Below the pieces are notes generated by a model. It was not told where the DNA came from and made no database searches. It saw only the letters and a program-made list of their open reading frames with translations. 64,000 nucleotides of DNA from Miniphocaeibacter massiliensis (GTDB taxonomy: Bacteria > Bacillota > Clostridia > Tissierellales > Peptoniphilaceae). The position numbers were made by a program, and so were the translations under genes. This document shows, in pieces, positions 28,004-36,349 of the stretch. Every line of letters begins with the position of its first letter. Positions within the stretch are counted from its first letter, which is position 1. The stretch lies in the NCBI RefSeq assembly GCF_900232905.1, contig NZ_OCTQ01000001.1, forward strand, positions 558,001 through 622,000, in the 5' to 3' direction.

Positions 28004-28060
28004 AACAAAAAAATCTGTAGATAGTTTTCTACAGACAATATACGTAGAAAACCTTAATAA
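28004..28060 (-). promoter_or_regulatory. Transcription attenuator (terminator versus antiterminator) before the methyltransferase
   Basis: In the minus-strand RNA, GTTTTCTAC (28052-28044) can pair with GTAGAAAAC (28032-28024). Alternatively TCTGTAGA (28035-28028) pairs with TCTACAGA (28021-28014), followed by a 7-nt U run (28013-28007). The two helices share 28032-28028 and are mutually exclusive. The rest of the 408-nt gap (28060-28391) has a small palindrome AGATAGcCTATCT (about 28075-28087) and AT-rich promoter sequence for the + strand lipoprotein. Confidence 0.65.
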
Positions 28061-28391
28061 TCTCCACACAAAAAGATAGCCTATCTAATAGACTTATATT
28101 TTTTATGCATTTAAAGATTACTAACTTTTCCACGTTTCATTTATATTTTAAAACTGCAATATAGAATGCGTCGGACTAAATCACCTTCTTAATAAAATTA
28201 ATTATATTATATATTATTTTTTCAATTTAATCTATTTTCTTTCCCAATACTACTCTTACATTATATCAACCTACTTCTTAACTAAAATTCCTTAATTTAA
28301 AAATATAACTAATAATTTTCATTACAATTTAAAAGTAGCTTCTATCTTAATTTTAAGATATTATATATATATTGTTACTTTAGGAGGATTT

Positions 28392-28814
28392 ATGAAAAAA
28401 TTAATTTTAATATGCTTAATAGCTATTTCATTATTTGCCTTTACTGGCTGTGATTTTCTTGATAATATTTTTGGAAAAGAAGAAACTACTCCAACTGAAG
28501 AAGTTTCTAACAACAATAACCCAAATATGAACTTTGAAATTTTAACTGAAAATATTAACAGTAGTACTAAGTCTTTAGAAATAAAAGTTTTTAACGTTGA
28601 CGAAAATAAAACTAGTTTCGTTTCAGTAGCAAACCAAGTAGTTTTAAATCAAAAACTAAAAAATGATTCTACATACACTATAAATATTAGTGGAGTTGAA
28701 GGAGCTTATAACACTTCTGAAGATGTTAAAGTACAACTTTTCCAAACAGAAGATGATACACCTGAAGGTAAAACAGCTTATCTTTATACAGTATTTTACA
28801 AAGTTTCAAATTAA
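28392..28814 (+). CDS. Lipoprotein of unknown function
   Basis: The 140-residue protein has a signal peptide with lipobox FTGC (Cys about 20), a short acidic linker (KEETTPTEEV), then a beta-rich domain (ILTENINSSTKSLEIKVFNV, GVEGAYNTSEDVKVQLFQT). It is probably anchored outside the cell; I do not recognise a family. TAGGAGG lies 6 nt before the ATG. A strong terminator follows, so it is monocistronic. Confidence 0.75.
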   Translation: MKKLILICLIAISLFAFTGCDFLDNIFGKEETTPTEEVSNNNNPNMNFEILTENINSSTKSLEIKVFNVDENKTSFVSVANQVVLNQKLKNDSTYTINISGVEGAYNTSEDVKVQLFQTEDDTPEGKTAYLYTVFYKVSN

Positions 28815-28842
28815 AAGACACTTTCTTGTGTCTTTTTTTTAT
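28811..28842 (+). terminator. Intrinsic terminator
   Basis: AAAAGACAC (28813-28821) pairs with GTGTCTTTT (28828-28836), with a 6-nt loop and continuing T run, overlapping the lipoprotein stop. Confidence 0.9.
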
Positions 28843-28893
28843 TTTGTAATTAATGCTATAATTTACAAAGACTAGCTTGTAAAGGAGAGCTTA

Positions 28894-29319
28894 ATGAACA
28901 ACTTTCTTCAAAAACATAAAAATCTAGGTTGCCTTTTAGACTGGATAGTTTTTTTAACTGTTTCTATAATTATATTTGCAATTATTGGAGATATAAAAGA
29001 TATTTCAACTTCTCCAAAGTTTCCTCTATTTTTAAATTTATTTGTTTTTTCTATGTTTTTCTACGTAAATTTAAGAGAAAATGATTATAAGAAAAAATTT
29101 AATACTTTAAAAGACTGGTCAACACCTATTTTTTATGTAAATATAATCGCCTTAGTTCTTCACACTGCTATTGGCGGATACACAAAAACTCATAAAAAAG
29201 TTTTGGAACCTCTTTATAAAATAAATAAAGAAAATGCTATTAAAATAATAGCTATTTATTTAATTTTTATTATAGTATCAGGTACTTGTATTTTAATATC
29301 TAAAAAATATAAAAAATAA
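28894..29319 (+). CDS. Hypothetical four-span membrane protein
   Basis: The 141-residue protein has hydrophobic spans at about 17-36, 45-60, 82-96 and 115-135, short charged loops and a Lys-rich C-terminus. I cannot assign a family. AAAGGAGAG lies 5 nt before ATG. It is possibly transcribed with the broken small gene that follows. Confidence 0.6.
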   Translation: MNNFLQKHKNLGCLLDWIVFLTVSIIIFAIIGDIKDISTSPKFPLFLNLFVFSMFFYVNLRENDYKKKFNTLKDWSTPIFYVNIIALVLHTAIGGYTKTHKKVLEPLYKINKENAIKIIAIYLIFIIVSGTCILISKKYKK

Positions 29320-29353
29320 ATTTATTTGTAAACTTAAAAAGCGAGGTGATTTT

Positions 29354-29709
29354 ATATTTGGATTATTTTCTAAAAAGAAAAAAATGTATGCTCTTTGTAA
29401 AACTTCAGTAATTTTAGAATTAATGCAACAATGTGTAAATATTAATGCTCCTATCCTAAATCTTGTATTTAAATACAATAATATTAAATATCATATAAAT
29501 ATTCCTAGTGACTATGATGGTAAGGAATATTTTGATACTACTTTTCCCCTAGACAATCAAGAGTTTTCAACTTTAGAATCTTTCAAAGAAAATGCACTGC
29601 TTAATATGGCTAAATTTCTAGATTACAAGATGAAATTGAAATTTTAGAAGTTGATGAAATGCCAACAAGTAATGTAACACTTTTAGAACAATACTTAGTA
29701 GAATATTAA
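29354..29709 (+). pseudogene. Small hypothetical gene with unusual start and frameshift
   Basis: GAGGTG (29343-29348) is followed after 5 nt by ATA and the in-frame codons for FGLFSKKKK, leading into ATG 29384 and an about 87-residue frame that stops at 29647. The -1 frame then continues QDEIEILEVDEMPTSNVTLL to 29709. The split suggests one about 118-residue protein with a frameshift near 29620 and a non-ATG or mutated start. No family recognised. Confidence 0.45.
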
Positions 29710-29787
29710 TAGTTTTACTTTAATATAAAACTTATATTTTAAAGAAATAAATATCATAAAATAAAATTAGATATTTGTTCTTTTTTA

Positions 29788-29816
29788 TTGCAATATTTTT
29801 ATATAATATGTAAAAT
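29788..29816 (+). promoter_or_regulatory. Candidate promoter of an intergenic RNA
   Basis: TTGCAA (29788-29793), a 17-nt spacer and TAAAAT (29811-29816) lie in a gene-free stretch upstream of two hairpins ending in a T run. Confidence 0.4.
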
Positions 29817-29822
29817 TATCAC

Positions 29823-29985
29823 TTAGTTTCAAATACTTGTAACAAATGGCTACTTAAAATTGTATATATTAGTGTAGCCGATTATTTTACATTCTACCGC
29901 TACTTTAACTATACTTCCTTCTCGGTTATTAACTAAATTAAATCTTACAATTATTTAACTTAGTATAGTTAAAGTAGCTTTTTTG
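29823..29985 (+). ncRNA. Candidate structured small RNA
   Basis: The gap 29710-30152 has no good open frame but contains a hairpin GGCTAC...GTAGCC (about 29849-29879). A perfect 17-bp stem follows (29899-29915 with 29962-29978, 46-nt loop), then TTTTTTG. A promoter-like sequence starts about 35 nt before the first hairpin. The arrangement suggests a roughly 160-nt RNA ending in an intrinsic terminator. It does not match 6S, tmRNA, SRP or RNase P features that I know. Confidence 0.4.
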
Positions 29986-30152
29986 TTTAAATTTAAATAA
30001 TAAAATATTATTACAAATAAATAACAAATATTAAGATATTTCAACAATTAAAAAATAGTCTATAAATCAAAAAATTAATGCTATAATAAATATAGAAATT
30101 GGACTTCTTCTTTAAAGAGGTTAACCTATATTAAAAATTGGAGGAATAAAAA

Positions 30153-30638
30153 ATGAAAAGTAAAAAAATAATAGCAATAGCACTAACACTAACACTTGTC
30201 GTAGGGCTAACAGCTTGTAACAAAGATAAAAAAAATGAAACCAAAGAACCCACAAAAATAGTTGATGAAACTAAACCAACAGAAACAACAGCACCAACAT
30301 CATCTACACAAGAAACAACAACACCAGTAACACCACAAATACAAGTAGACCTTACAAAAGTAGAAGATGAATTAGAAAGAGAAGTAAAAGGAAACGAAAG
30401 TTACGCAGAAATAAGAGACTTTGATGTAGATGTAGAAAATGGAAATATTGAAATAGAAATAGAAGTAGAACAAGGACTAAGTCAAGGTGACGCAGAACAA
30501 GTAGCAAATACAATATATGACAAACTAAACGAAATAATAAAAAAATATAACACAACAATGACAACTAACTATCCTGCACATATAGAAGTAGAAGAAGACG
30601 GAACAGATACAATACTATTCCAAAAATTATACCAATAA
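30153..30638 (+). CDS. Lipoprotein (paralogue A)
   Basis: The 161-residue protein has lipobox LTAC (Cys about 22), a Lys/Thr/Glu-rich linker to about residue 66, then an alpha/beta domain (LTKVEDELEREVKG, EIRDFDVDVENGNIEIEIEV, DAEQVANTIYDKLNEI). The domain layout repeats in the next gene, indicating tandem duplication. Acidic surface lipoprotein of unknown role. GGAGGAA precedes the ATG; a terminator follows. Confidence 0.7.
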   Translation: MKSKKIIAIALTLTLVVGLTACNKDKKNETKEPTKIVDETKPTETTAPTSSTQETTTPVTPQIQVDLTKVEDELEREVKGNESYAEIRDFDVDVENGNIEIEIEVEQGLSQGDAEQVANTIYDKLNEIIKKYNTTMTTNYPAHIEVEEDGTDTILFQKLYQ

Positions 30639-30639
30639 A

Positions 30640-30669
30640 AGAATCCTACACAAAAGTGTAGGATTTTTA
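30640..30669 (+). terminator. Intrinsic terminator
   Basis: AATCCTACAC (30642-30651) pairs with GTGTAGGATT (30656-30665), AAAA loop, then T run. Confidence 0.9.
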
Positions 30670-30698
30670 AAAACAAAAAGAAAGAAAAGAGGTAAAAA

Positions 30699-31163
30699 GT
30701 GAAAAATAAAAAAACGCTAATACTAGTACTAGTACTATCACTTTCATTTACAATAACATCATGTAAAGACAAAAAAGAAGAAACAACATCCCCAACTGAA
30801 CCAACAGTAATAGAAACACAAGCACCAGAAACAACAAAGCCAAAACCAAAAATAACAACATTTAAAACAGAAAAAATAGAAATAGAAAGTATTGAAAAAG
30901 AATTACAAAACAAAGAAAAATTTGCAGCAATAAAAAACCTTCAAATAACAGATGAATCTACTGCTGATATAACAATAATAGCTGCAGTAAAAAAAGGAAC
31001 AACAAAAGAAAAAGCAGACGAACTAACAACAAGAATAGCCGACCAAATATCAGACCTAAATATACAAGAAGAATACACACTAACAATAAAAATAGTAGAA
31101 GATACTAAAGAAAAAACAGAAATAACTACACATGAATCAGGGAGTGTAATAGCAGAACAATAG
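30699..31163 (+). CDS. Lipoprotein (paralogue B)
   Basis: The 154-residue protein starts with GTG after AAAGAGGTAAAA. Lipobox ITSC (Cys about 23), a Thr/Pro/Glu linker, then a domain parallel to paralogue A (IESIEKELQNKEKFAAIKNLQI, ADITIIAAVKKGTTKEKADELTTRIADQISDL). It probably arose by local duplication and diverged strongly. Function unknown. Confidence 0.68.
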   Translation: MKNKKTLILVLVLSLSFTITSCKDKKEETTSPTEPTVIETQAPETTKPKPKITTFKTEKIEIESIEKELQNKEKFAAIKNLQITDESTADITIIAAVKKGTTKEKADELTTRIADQISDLNIQEEYTLTIKIVEDTKEKTEITTHESGSVIAEQ

Positions 31164-31176
31164 AATAGTTGGAAAC

Positions 31177-31205
31177 AAAAAAAGACTACATTGTAGTCTT
31201 TTTTA
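31177..31205. terminator. Bidirectional terminator
   Basis: The near-perfect palindrome GACTACATTGTAGTC, flanked by A7 and T6, lies between convergent stops. Confidence 0.85.
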
Positions 31206-32044
31206 TTGATTATAAAAGAATTGTTCCAAATCTCTTTGCCCATTCTTCATTATAAATTTATAAACAATATCTAACTTATTTAAATTAATATTACAATATT
31301 TAATTACGGATTTTTTCATTTTCTTCTTTTCTAATATATCTATTCTTAATTTCAAAAATATGTTCTCATATAAGTTATATACTGCTAAACCATAAAATAC
31401 TGGTAATAATACTATTAATAGAAATATTGGCAAAATAAACTCTTTTAGTGTTTCTATGCTAAAAAAATCATTTGGATTTTTTACAATATTATTTACTACT
31501 AAAAATATTACAGCAACTCCAAAAGTTATTGTTACAAGCTTATAAAATTTTCTTATACTAAGAAACTCTTCCTTGGTATCAGCTGTAATTAATGACAAAA
31601 TTAGCATCATTAATAAGCCAACACCTATTTCTACAAATATATTAAATGTCCAAAAACTAAATACAAATTCAATAATAACTATAAATTTAAATTTGTCCTT
31701 TATTAAACTCACAAAAAACTTTATATTTCTAGCCTCATAAATAATCTTTCCAATTAAAGAAAAACATATAATTGCTACCCATTTAATGGTTTCTCCTAAA
31801 AATGATACATCCCAATACCCTAATTTATTAAAAAATAAAGTGCTATAATTAAATACATAATAATTATAAAAATTAAAGTTATTATTTTTTTATGCAAAAA
31901 TTCCCTTACTATTTCAACTAAACTTCTTAATATCTTTAATCTGTTTTCACTAGGAGCAAACATCATTACCATTAATATAATAAAAACAATAATTATAATT
32001 CCAGCCAATTCCCTATTATCAAAAATATTTATAACTTTACCCAA
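31203..32044 (-). pseudogene. Polytopic membrane protein gene split by a frameshift at an A6 tract
   Basis: The upstream part (32044-31820; 74 aa, two spans) ends ALYFLIN-stop. The neighbouring frame, open across this point, reads FFNKLGYWDVSFLGETIKWVAI and continues through the downstream open frame to 31203. One extra base in the run 31830-31835 joins them into an about 280-residue protein with six or more spans and a basic C-terminal tail. The downstream GTG (31712) has no ribosome binding site, so it is not an independent gene. It lies 9 nt after a DUF2513 gene and is probably its partner. Confidence 0.68.
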
Positions 32045-32053
32045 TACTAATCC

Positions 32054-32416
32054 TTAAATCATCTCTGAAATAATTTTACCAGCTACTTTAGGTATAATTT
32101 CCATTGTTAATTCTAATCCTTTTTCTTTAATAGTAGACTTAGTCTTATTCCACACATTCTCATTTTTTATCTTATCTAAATACTCATGTCCTTCCCAAGT
32201 TAATTTTCCTACAAAAAAATAACCCAATTCATTATCATAAACTCTAGGATTATAATATGATAATAAATTTACATTATACATTAAATCACAATGGTATCCT
32301 ATTGTTTTCATATCATATCCTTCTATTTTTATATTATCATAACTTAATGCTGTATCAATATACTCTTTTTCGATTTTAAACAAAATTTTTCTAACAAGTT
32401 CCATGTCCCTTTTCAT
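32054..32416 (-). CDS. DUF2513-family protein
   Basis: The 120-residue protein starts MKRDMELVRKILFKIEKEY and contains KTIGYHCDLMYNVNLL and the LTWEGHEYLDKI motif, the diagnostic core of DUF2513 (winged-helix-like, common in prophages and mobile islands). The C-terminus is Lys/Glu-rich and helical. GAGGTGAAA precedes the ATG. It is co-transcribed with the membrane protein that follows. Function is unknown, but mobility or phage-related context is typical of the family. Confidence 0.82.
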   Translation of the reverse strand: MKRDMELVRKILFKIEKEYIDTALSYDNIKIEGYDMKTIGYHCDLMYNVNLLSYYNPRVYDNELGYFFVGKLTWEGHEYLDKIKNENVWNKTKSTIKEKGLELTMEIIPKVAGKIISEMI

Positions 32417-32464
32417 ATTTTCACCTCATTATTAGGCTATTACACAAATACTAATTTTGCAAAT

Positions 32465-32490
32465 GAAAAAAGACAGCCTATACTGTCTTA
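32465..32490 (-). terminator. Intrinsic terminator at the end of the cytidine-deaminase-like gene
   Basis: AAGACAG (32470-32476) pairs with CTGTCTT (32483-32489). An A6 run upstream on the plus strand becomes the U tract of the minus RNA. Confidence 0.75.
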
Positions 32491-32912
32491 TTGTTTTTAT
32501 ACCTTTTCTCTCTCCACCATATTGGCAATAGTTCTTTTAATTTTAATGTTTTTCTTTTTTCATAGTCTATTAATATTTCTGTTTCTTTATTCTTCTCGTT
32601 TAGTTGCATTAAAAATTCTCTACAAGCTCCACAAGGTATATTGTCCTCCCCCTCTTTTGGTGGTACATCTCTAAATGCTATTAATCTTTTTATTGTAGTT
32701 TCACCTGTTTCCATATAAGCTTTTAAAATTGCTACTCTTTCTGCACAAAGATCCATAACTCCGCAAGCACTTTCTATACAAAATCCTGTGTATATCCTTC
32801 CATCTTCCATTTCTACCGCAGAAACTACATGATGTGCATATATAAATGGTGAAACTTCATTAGGGTTGTACTCTTCTTTAGCTTGTAAATACAATTTTTC
32901 CCAAATATCCAT
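32478..32912 (-). CDS. Cytidine/deoxycytidylate deaminase-like protein
   Basis: The about 144-residue protein has zinc motifs CAERVAIL (HAE-type replaced by CAE, about 55) and PCGACREFL (about 93), the cytidine-deaminase fold signature with a three-Cys zinc site. Likely a nucleoside or base deaminase; the substrate is not certain. The longest start (TTG 32924) lies inside the GGAGAAG ribosome binding site, so ATG 32912 is chosen. It follows a small membrane gene. Confidence 0.85.
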   Translation of the reverse strand: MDIWEKLYLQAKEEYNPNEVSPFIYAHHVVSAVEMEDGRIYTGFCIESACGVMDLCAERVAILKAYMETGETTIKRLIAFRDVPPKEGEDNIPCGACREFLMQLNEKNKETEILIDYEKRKTLKLKELLPIWWREKRYKNNKTV

Positions 32913-32925
32913 TTTCTTCTCCAAT

Positions 32926-33132
32926 TTATATTATTAAAAACGCATTTGCCATGCTATATGTTAGTACTACTGCTAAAAAAGCAAACATAATAACTAAAAA
33001 TGTTATATTTATTATATTTGTAAGGCTCTTTGACTCTGCTTTTTCTGACAAGCTAGTCATTAAAAAGTATATTAACGCTCCAATTACAGAACAAGTTAAC
33101 ACTAGTATTAAACTACTTTTTACTTTTCTCAT
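32926..33132 (-). CDS. Small two-span membrane protein (68 aa)
   Basis: Hydrophobic spans at about 8-27 and 40-65, with a short Ser/Lys/Glu loop between. AGAGGTAG lies before the ATG. It sits between a GNAT gene and the deaminase gene with tiny gaps, so it is probably one minus-strand operon. No family recognised. Confidence 0.55.
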   Translation of the reverse strand: MRKVKSSLILVLTCSVIGALIYFLMTSLSEKAESKSLTNIINITFLVIMFAFLAVVLTYSMANAFLII

Positions 33133-33162
33133 TTCTACCTCTTTCTGACCTCTTATGTGTTT

Positions 33163-33579
33163 TTAAATTTCTTTTTCCATATCTATGTGAGGACACCACT
33201 GGTCGAAGTACTCTTCTCCTACACTTATGTATCCACATTTTTTGTAAAACTCTTCTACTGGCTTTTGAGCTGACAACACTAGTTTTTTTGCTCCTAGCTC
33301 TTTGGCTTTTTCTTCAACTGCAAGTATTATTTTCTTGCCCAAACCAAACTTCCTATAATCTTTTAATATAGCCACTCTTCCAATATGATACTCTTCAAAA
33401 TTTTCTTCGCTATTAAAAATTCTAGCTGTTCCAACTGGTATATTTTCGTAAAAATATAGTAAATGTATACAATTTTGGTCTACATCGTCAAACTCGTCTG
33501 CAAATTTTTGCTCTTTTACAAAAACTTCTTCTCTTATGTGTTTAATATCGTTGTTTAATTTATTATAAAATTTGTACAT
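33163..33579 (-). CDS. GNAT-family N-acetyltransferase
   Basis: The 138-residue protein has acetyl-CoA loop motif LKDYRKFGLGKKII (about 73-86) and the C-terminal FYKKCGY strand-helix typical of GNAT. It resembles ElaA/YjcF-type acetyltransferases (VKEQKFADEFDDVDQNC near the start). Substrate unknown. AAAGGAGAAAAA precedes the ATG. It is the first gene of the minus-strand group down to 32478. Confidence 0.88.
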   Translation of the reverse strand: MYKFYNKLNNDIKHIREEVFVKEQKFADEFDDVDQNCIHLLYFYENIPVGTARIFNSEENFEEYHIGRVAILKDYRKFGLGKKIILAVEEKAKELGAKKLVLSAQKPVEEFYKKCGYISVGEEYFDQWCPHIDMEKEI

Positions 33580-33650
33580 TTTTTCTCCTTTAATTTGTGT
33601 ATTGCTTTAATATATCATATTATATAAATATTAAAAAGAAAGGAGATATC

Positions 33651-34376
33651 ATGAAATATATTTCAATAAATGATGACTTGAATTTAGAAGATACTAAACG
33701 TGCTATATCACAAGTAAATAGAGCTAATTTGTTATTCTTGATTTACTGTATTGCATACTGTGCAGTACCATTTATTTACTTTTTAATAGTAAATATTATG
33801 AATTTTACTGATATTGAAGATGGGTTTACAACATTATTTATATCTATTATTATTGTAAATCTTATAATTATTTTAATTACCTTTTCATTTGTAGTATATT
33901 TTGATAAAGAAAAACTACAATATATAGGACTTACTATTAAAAATCTTTTTAAAAGTTTGTTACTTGGATTAGTAGGGACTAGCATTTTTCTATTACTTTC
34001 TTATTTAATAACTGGTGAAATGTACTTTGATATGTCAACGGGTGGATTCTTCTATATTTCGCCATTTTTAGCAAGTGCTATATCAAGTGAGTTAGTTTTT
34101 AGAGGATATATACAAACAAGACTTAGCATTATAATGAAATGGAAATTTTTAATAATCATATTTTCTGGAATCCTGTTTATATTTACAAAAATTCCTTTAA
34201 TCATGATCCTACGCTTAGATGCTCAATTAGTTATAATATATGCTTTTTCTAATTTTTTAATACATATTTTTAACTCCATTGTATTAGATAAAACAAAGTG
34301 TATATACGGTCCTATTATACTAAATTTTGTGTTTTCATTTACAATATTTTTCACATTTTGGTTTAGAAATTTATAA
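33651..34376 (+). CDS. CPBP-family intramembrane metalloprotease-like protein
   Basis: The about 241-residue protein has six to eight membrane spans. Motif 1 appears as SSELVFRGYIQTRL (E...R present but the usual EE pair reduced to SE). The C-terminal LNFVFSF replaces the family's xxHxxxN with Asn for His. It may therefore be catalytically weakened. The longer GTG start at 33597 is rejected in favour of ATG 33651, which has AAAGGAGATATC upstream. A truncated relative follows. Confidence 0.72.
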   Translation: MKYISINDDLNLEDTKRAISQVNRANLLFLIYCIAYCAVPFIYFLIVNIMNFTDIEDGFTTLFISIIIVNLIIILITFSFVVYFDKEKLQYIGLTIKNLFKSLLLGLVGTSIFLLLSYLITGEMYFDMSTGGFFYISPFLASAISSELVFRGYIQTRLSIIMKWKFLIIIFSGILFIFTKIPLIMILRLDAQLVIIYAFSNFLIHIFNSIVLDKTKCIYGPIILNFVFSFTIFFTFWFRNL

Positions 34377-34456
34377 GCTTTAATTGTTCCTTTTGTATAG
34401 ATATTGTCTAATATATGTACATTTATTTTATTCATTAATATGCACTATCCTTTTAT

Positions 34457-34630
34457 ATGGGTTATATCTGGAACTTTTTCCTAGCCATACTTACAGTTCC
34501 ATATATCATTGCTCTCGCACTACTACATTTTCTATGTGATTTTGTTCATAGAAAAACAAACAATTTATATGGTTCAATAGTGCTACACTTTGTTTATAAT
34601 ACACTACTTGCAACTATTGTTTTAAATTAA
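34457..34630 (+). pseudogene. C-terminal remnant of a second CPBP gene
   Basis: The frame open to the TAA at 34628-34630 encodes ALALLHFLCDFVHRKTNNLYG and SIVLHFVYNTLL, the last two spans and the conserved H...N motif of a CPBP protease. No N-terminal half is found between 34377 and 34457. It is therefore the relic of a tandem duplicate of the upstream gene, itself lacking these His residues. Confidence 0.6.
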
Positions 34631-34656
34631 AAGCAGGGTTTCCCCTGCTTTTTTAT
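34627..34656. terminator. Bidirectional terminator
   Basis: AAAAGCAGGG (34629-34638) pairs with CCCTGCTTTT (34643-34652) with a 4-nt loop, A run on one side and T run on the other. Confidence 0.85.
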
Positions 34657-35405
34657 TTTACTAAAAACTCTGTTATAATATTTGCACATTCTTTTGCATT
34701 GGATAAAATAGCAGGATGCCCTCCTTTTTCAAAGTAATGTACCTGTACATTTTCTAATATTTGTTTTAATTCTTCAAACTTTTTTGTTGTGTTTTTTGAA
34801 AGCATTTCATCTTCTAGACTAATTGTAAATAAAACTGGAATTTGTAAATTTTCTATTGGTTTTACAAATAGTTTTCTTTTATTTTCATAAAGCTTTACAA
34901 GAGCTTTAGTATCTAAATCTACAACTTTTTTCCAGTCTTTCCCTTGGTTGTATTCATAATATTTTCTTGCAAAAAAACTATTTTTTGCACTTTCTCTTTC
35001 TCTTAAAATATAATCTGAAAAACCGTCTTTTAATTTTCTACCTTCAAAACTATCTGCCACTACCCTTTCTATTAAATTTGGTTCCAGTAATGCAACATTA
35101 ATAGCTGTAAAAGCTCCTCCACTAGTCCCTACTAAAGAAACTTTTCCTATACCTAAATGTTTTATTAATTCAACTACTTGTTTAGCTTGCCAAATCCAAA
35201 TATCTGTTGGTATCTCTTTTACCCTATCTGATTTTCCATTTCCCAAGAAATCTATTAATATAACTTTAAAGTTCTTTTTATAAACTGAAAGTACCATATT
35301 AAACATTTTTGATGATGCTGTATTTCCATGTAAAAATATTACAGGTTTTCCTTTTCCAACTTCTTTGTAATATATATTTTTATTCTCAAATTTAAAATAT
35401 GTCAT
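34653..35405 (-). CDS. Alpha/beta-hydrolase
   Basis: The 250-residue protein has oxyanion motif VIFLHGNTASSKMF (about 22), nucleophile elbow LVGTSGGAFTA (Ser about 95) and C-terminal His in KGGHPAILS (about 229); Asp near ISLEDEML. This is a classic single-domain serine hydrolase, cytoplasmic, substrate unknown. AGGAGGCAAAA precedes the ATG. It is a single gene. Confidence 0.88.
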   Translation of the reverse strand: MTYFKFENKNIYYKEVGKGKPVIFLHGNTASSKMFNMVLSVYKKNFKVILIDFLGNGKSDRVKEIPTDIWIWQAKQVVELIKHLGIGKVSLVGTSGGAFTAINVALLEPNLIERVVADSFEGRKLKDGFSDYILRERESAKNSFFARKYYEYNQGKDWKKVVDLDTKALVKLYENKRKLFVKPIENLQIPVLFTISLEDEMLSKNTTKKFEELKQILENVQVHYFEKGGHPAILSNAKECANIITEFLVK

Positions 35406-35501
35406 TTTTGCCTCCTAATTTTTATTTTTTATTAGCAAGGCTTCCCCTCGCACTAAGCGAGTATTATATTCCCATATTATCTCCTTTAGTTGAATAAATT
35501 T

Positions 35502-36269
35502 TTAAAACTCTTCTTTTTCTACTCTATCTGCAGCAATTATTTGAGAGTTTTCTACTCTAACTGTTTTTGCTATTGATCTGTTATTTGTTACGTATATTTC
35601 TACGTTTAATCTATCTGCTTTTTCAAATATTAATTTTTGTCTTTCGTTTAATTTAATTACTAATCTATTTCTATCATCTTCTATGTAGTCATAAAATACA
35701 AATGACAAAAGTTTAAAGTCTTTTGTTGTCCAATTTCCTTGTAAAACTATTGAAGATATACCAGTTATGCCATTTTCTGTACTATTCGGAACCATTCTCT
35801 TTGACATTTTTTCTAAATAATTCGGTTTATCATACTGTTGAAAACCTATTTGTATATTTTCGTTTTCAAAAAATGGTAAGTACAGGTTTGTCCAAGGCTG
35901 AGTTATTGTAAAAAGTCCAAAAATTTTAAAACTAACTTTTTCTTCTTCTATACTATCTATTTTAAGTTCTTCCAATTTCTTTTTTATTTCTTTAAGCTTT
36001 GGAATATCTAACATAATACAAGTACATCCTTTATAATTGTCGTTGTATAAGTCTACCCACTCTTTTCTCCAACCGCTATCATCTTCTTGTAATATATTTA
36101 CAAATTCTAAATACTCTTTTCCTATAAATAAATTGCTTACTTTAAATCCCTTTGTTTTTTTCCCTTTTTCTGGAGCATATAAAAGTCCAGTATCTTTTAT
36201 TTGATTTATAATTTCTGTATCTTTTTGGTATTTTTCATTTATATTAAATATAACGTGATCTATTCTCAT
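35502..36269 (-). CDS. Glyoxalase-like (VOC fold) protein
   Basis: The 255-residue protein starts MRIDHVIFNI, the first VOC strand with its metal-type His, followed by YLEFVNIL and a second half with GITGISSIVLQG. The pattern resembles the glyoxalase-like family PF13468. Enzymatic or binding role unknown. A WalR-type half-site pair lies 81-107 nt upstream of its start, in the same orientation as the array before the CWB2 gene. Confidence 0.72.
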   Translation of the reverse strand: MRIDHVIFNINEKYQKDTEIINQIKDTGLLYAPEKGKKTKGFKVSNLFIGKEYLEFVNILQEDDSGWRKEWVDLYNDNYKGCTCIMLDIPKLKEIKKKLEELKIDSIEEEKVSFKIFGLFTITQPWTNLYLPFFENENIQIGFQQYDKPNYLEKMSKRMVPNSTENGITGISSIVLQGNWTTKDFKLLSFVFYDYIEDDRNRLVIKLNERQKLIFEKADRLNVEIYVTNNRSIAKTVRVENSQIIAADRVEKEEF

Positions 36270-36349
36270 TTTATCCCCTTATTATTAATTCCAATTTTTT
36301 ATATATTTCACTTAACATTTTAATTATATACCAATAATTTTAATAAATT

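Noticed and set aside
28004-28200. SAM, T-box or other known riboswitch before the methyltransferase
   Set aside because: No T-box AGGGTGG core, no S-box conserved junctions; only the terminator/antiterminator pairing can be supported.
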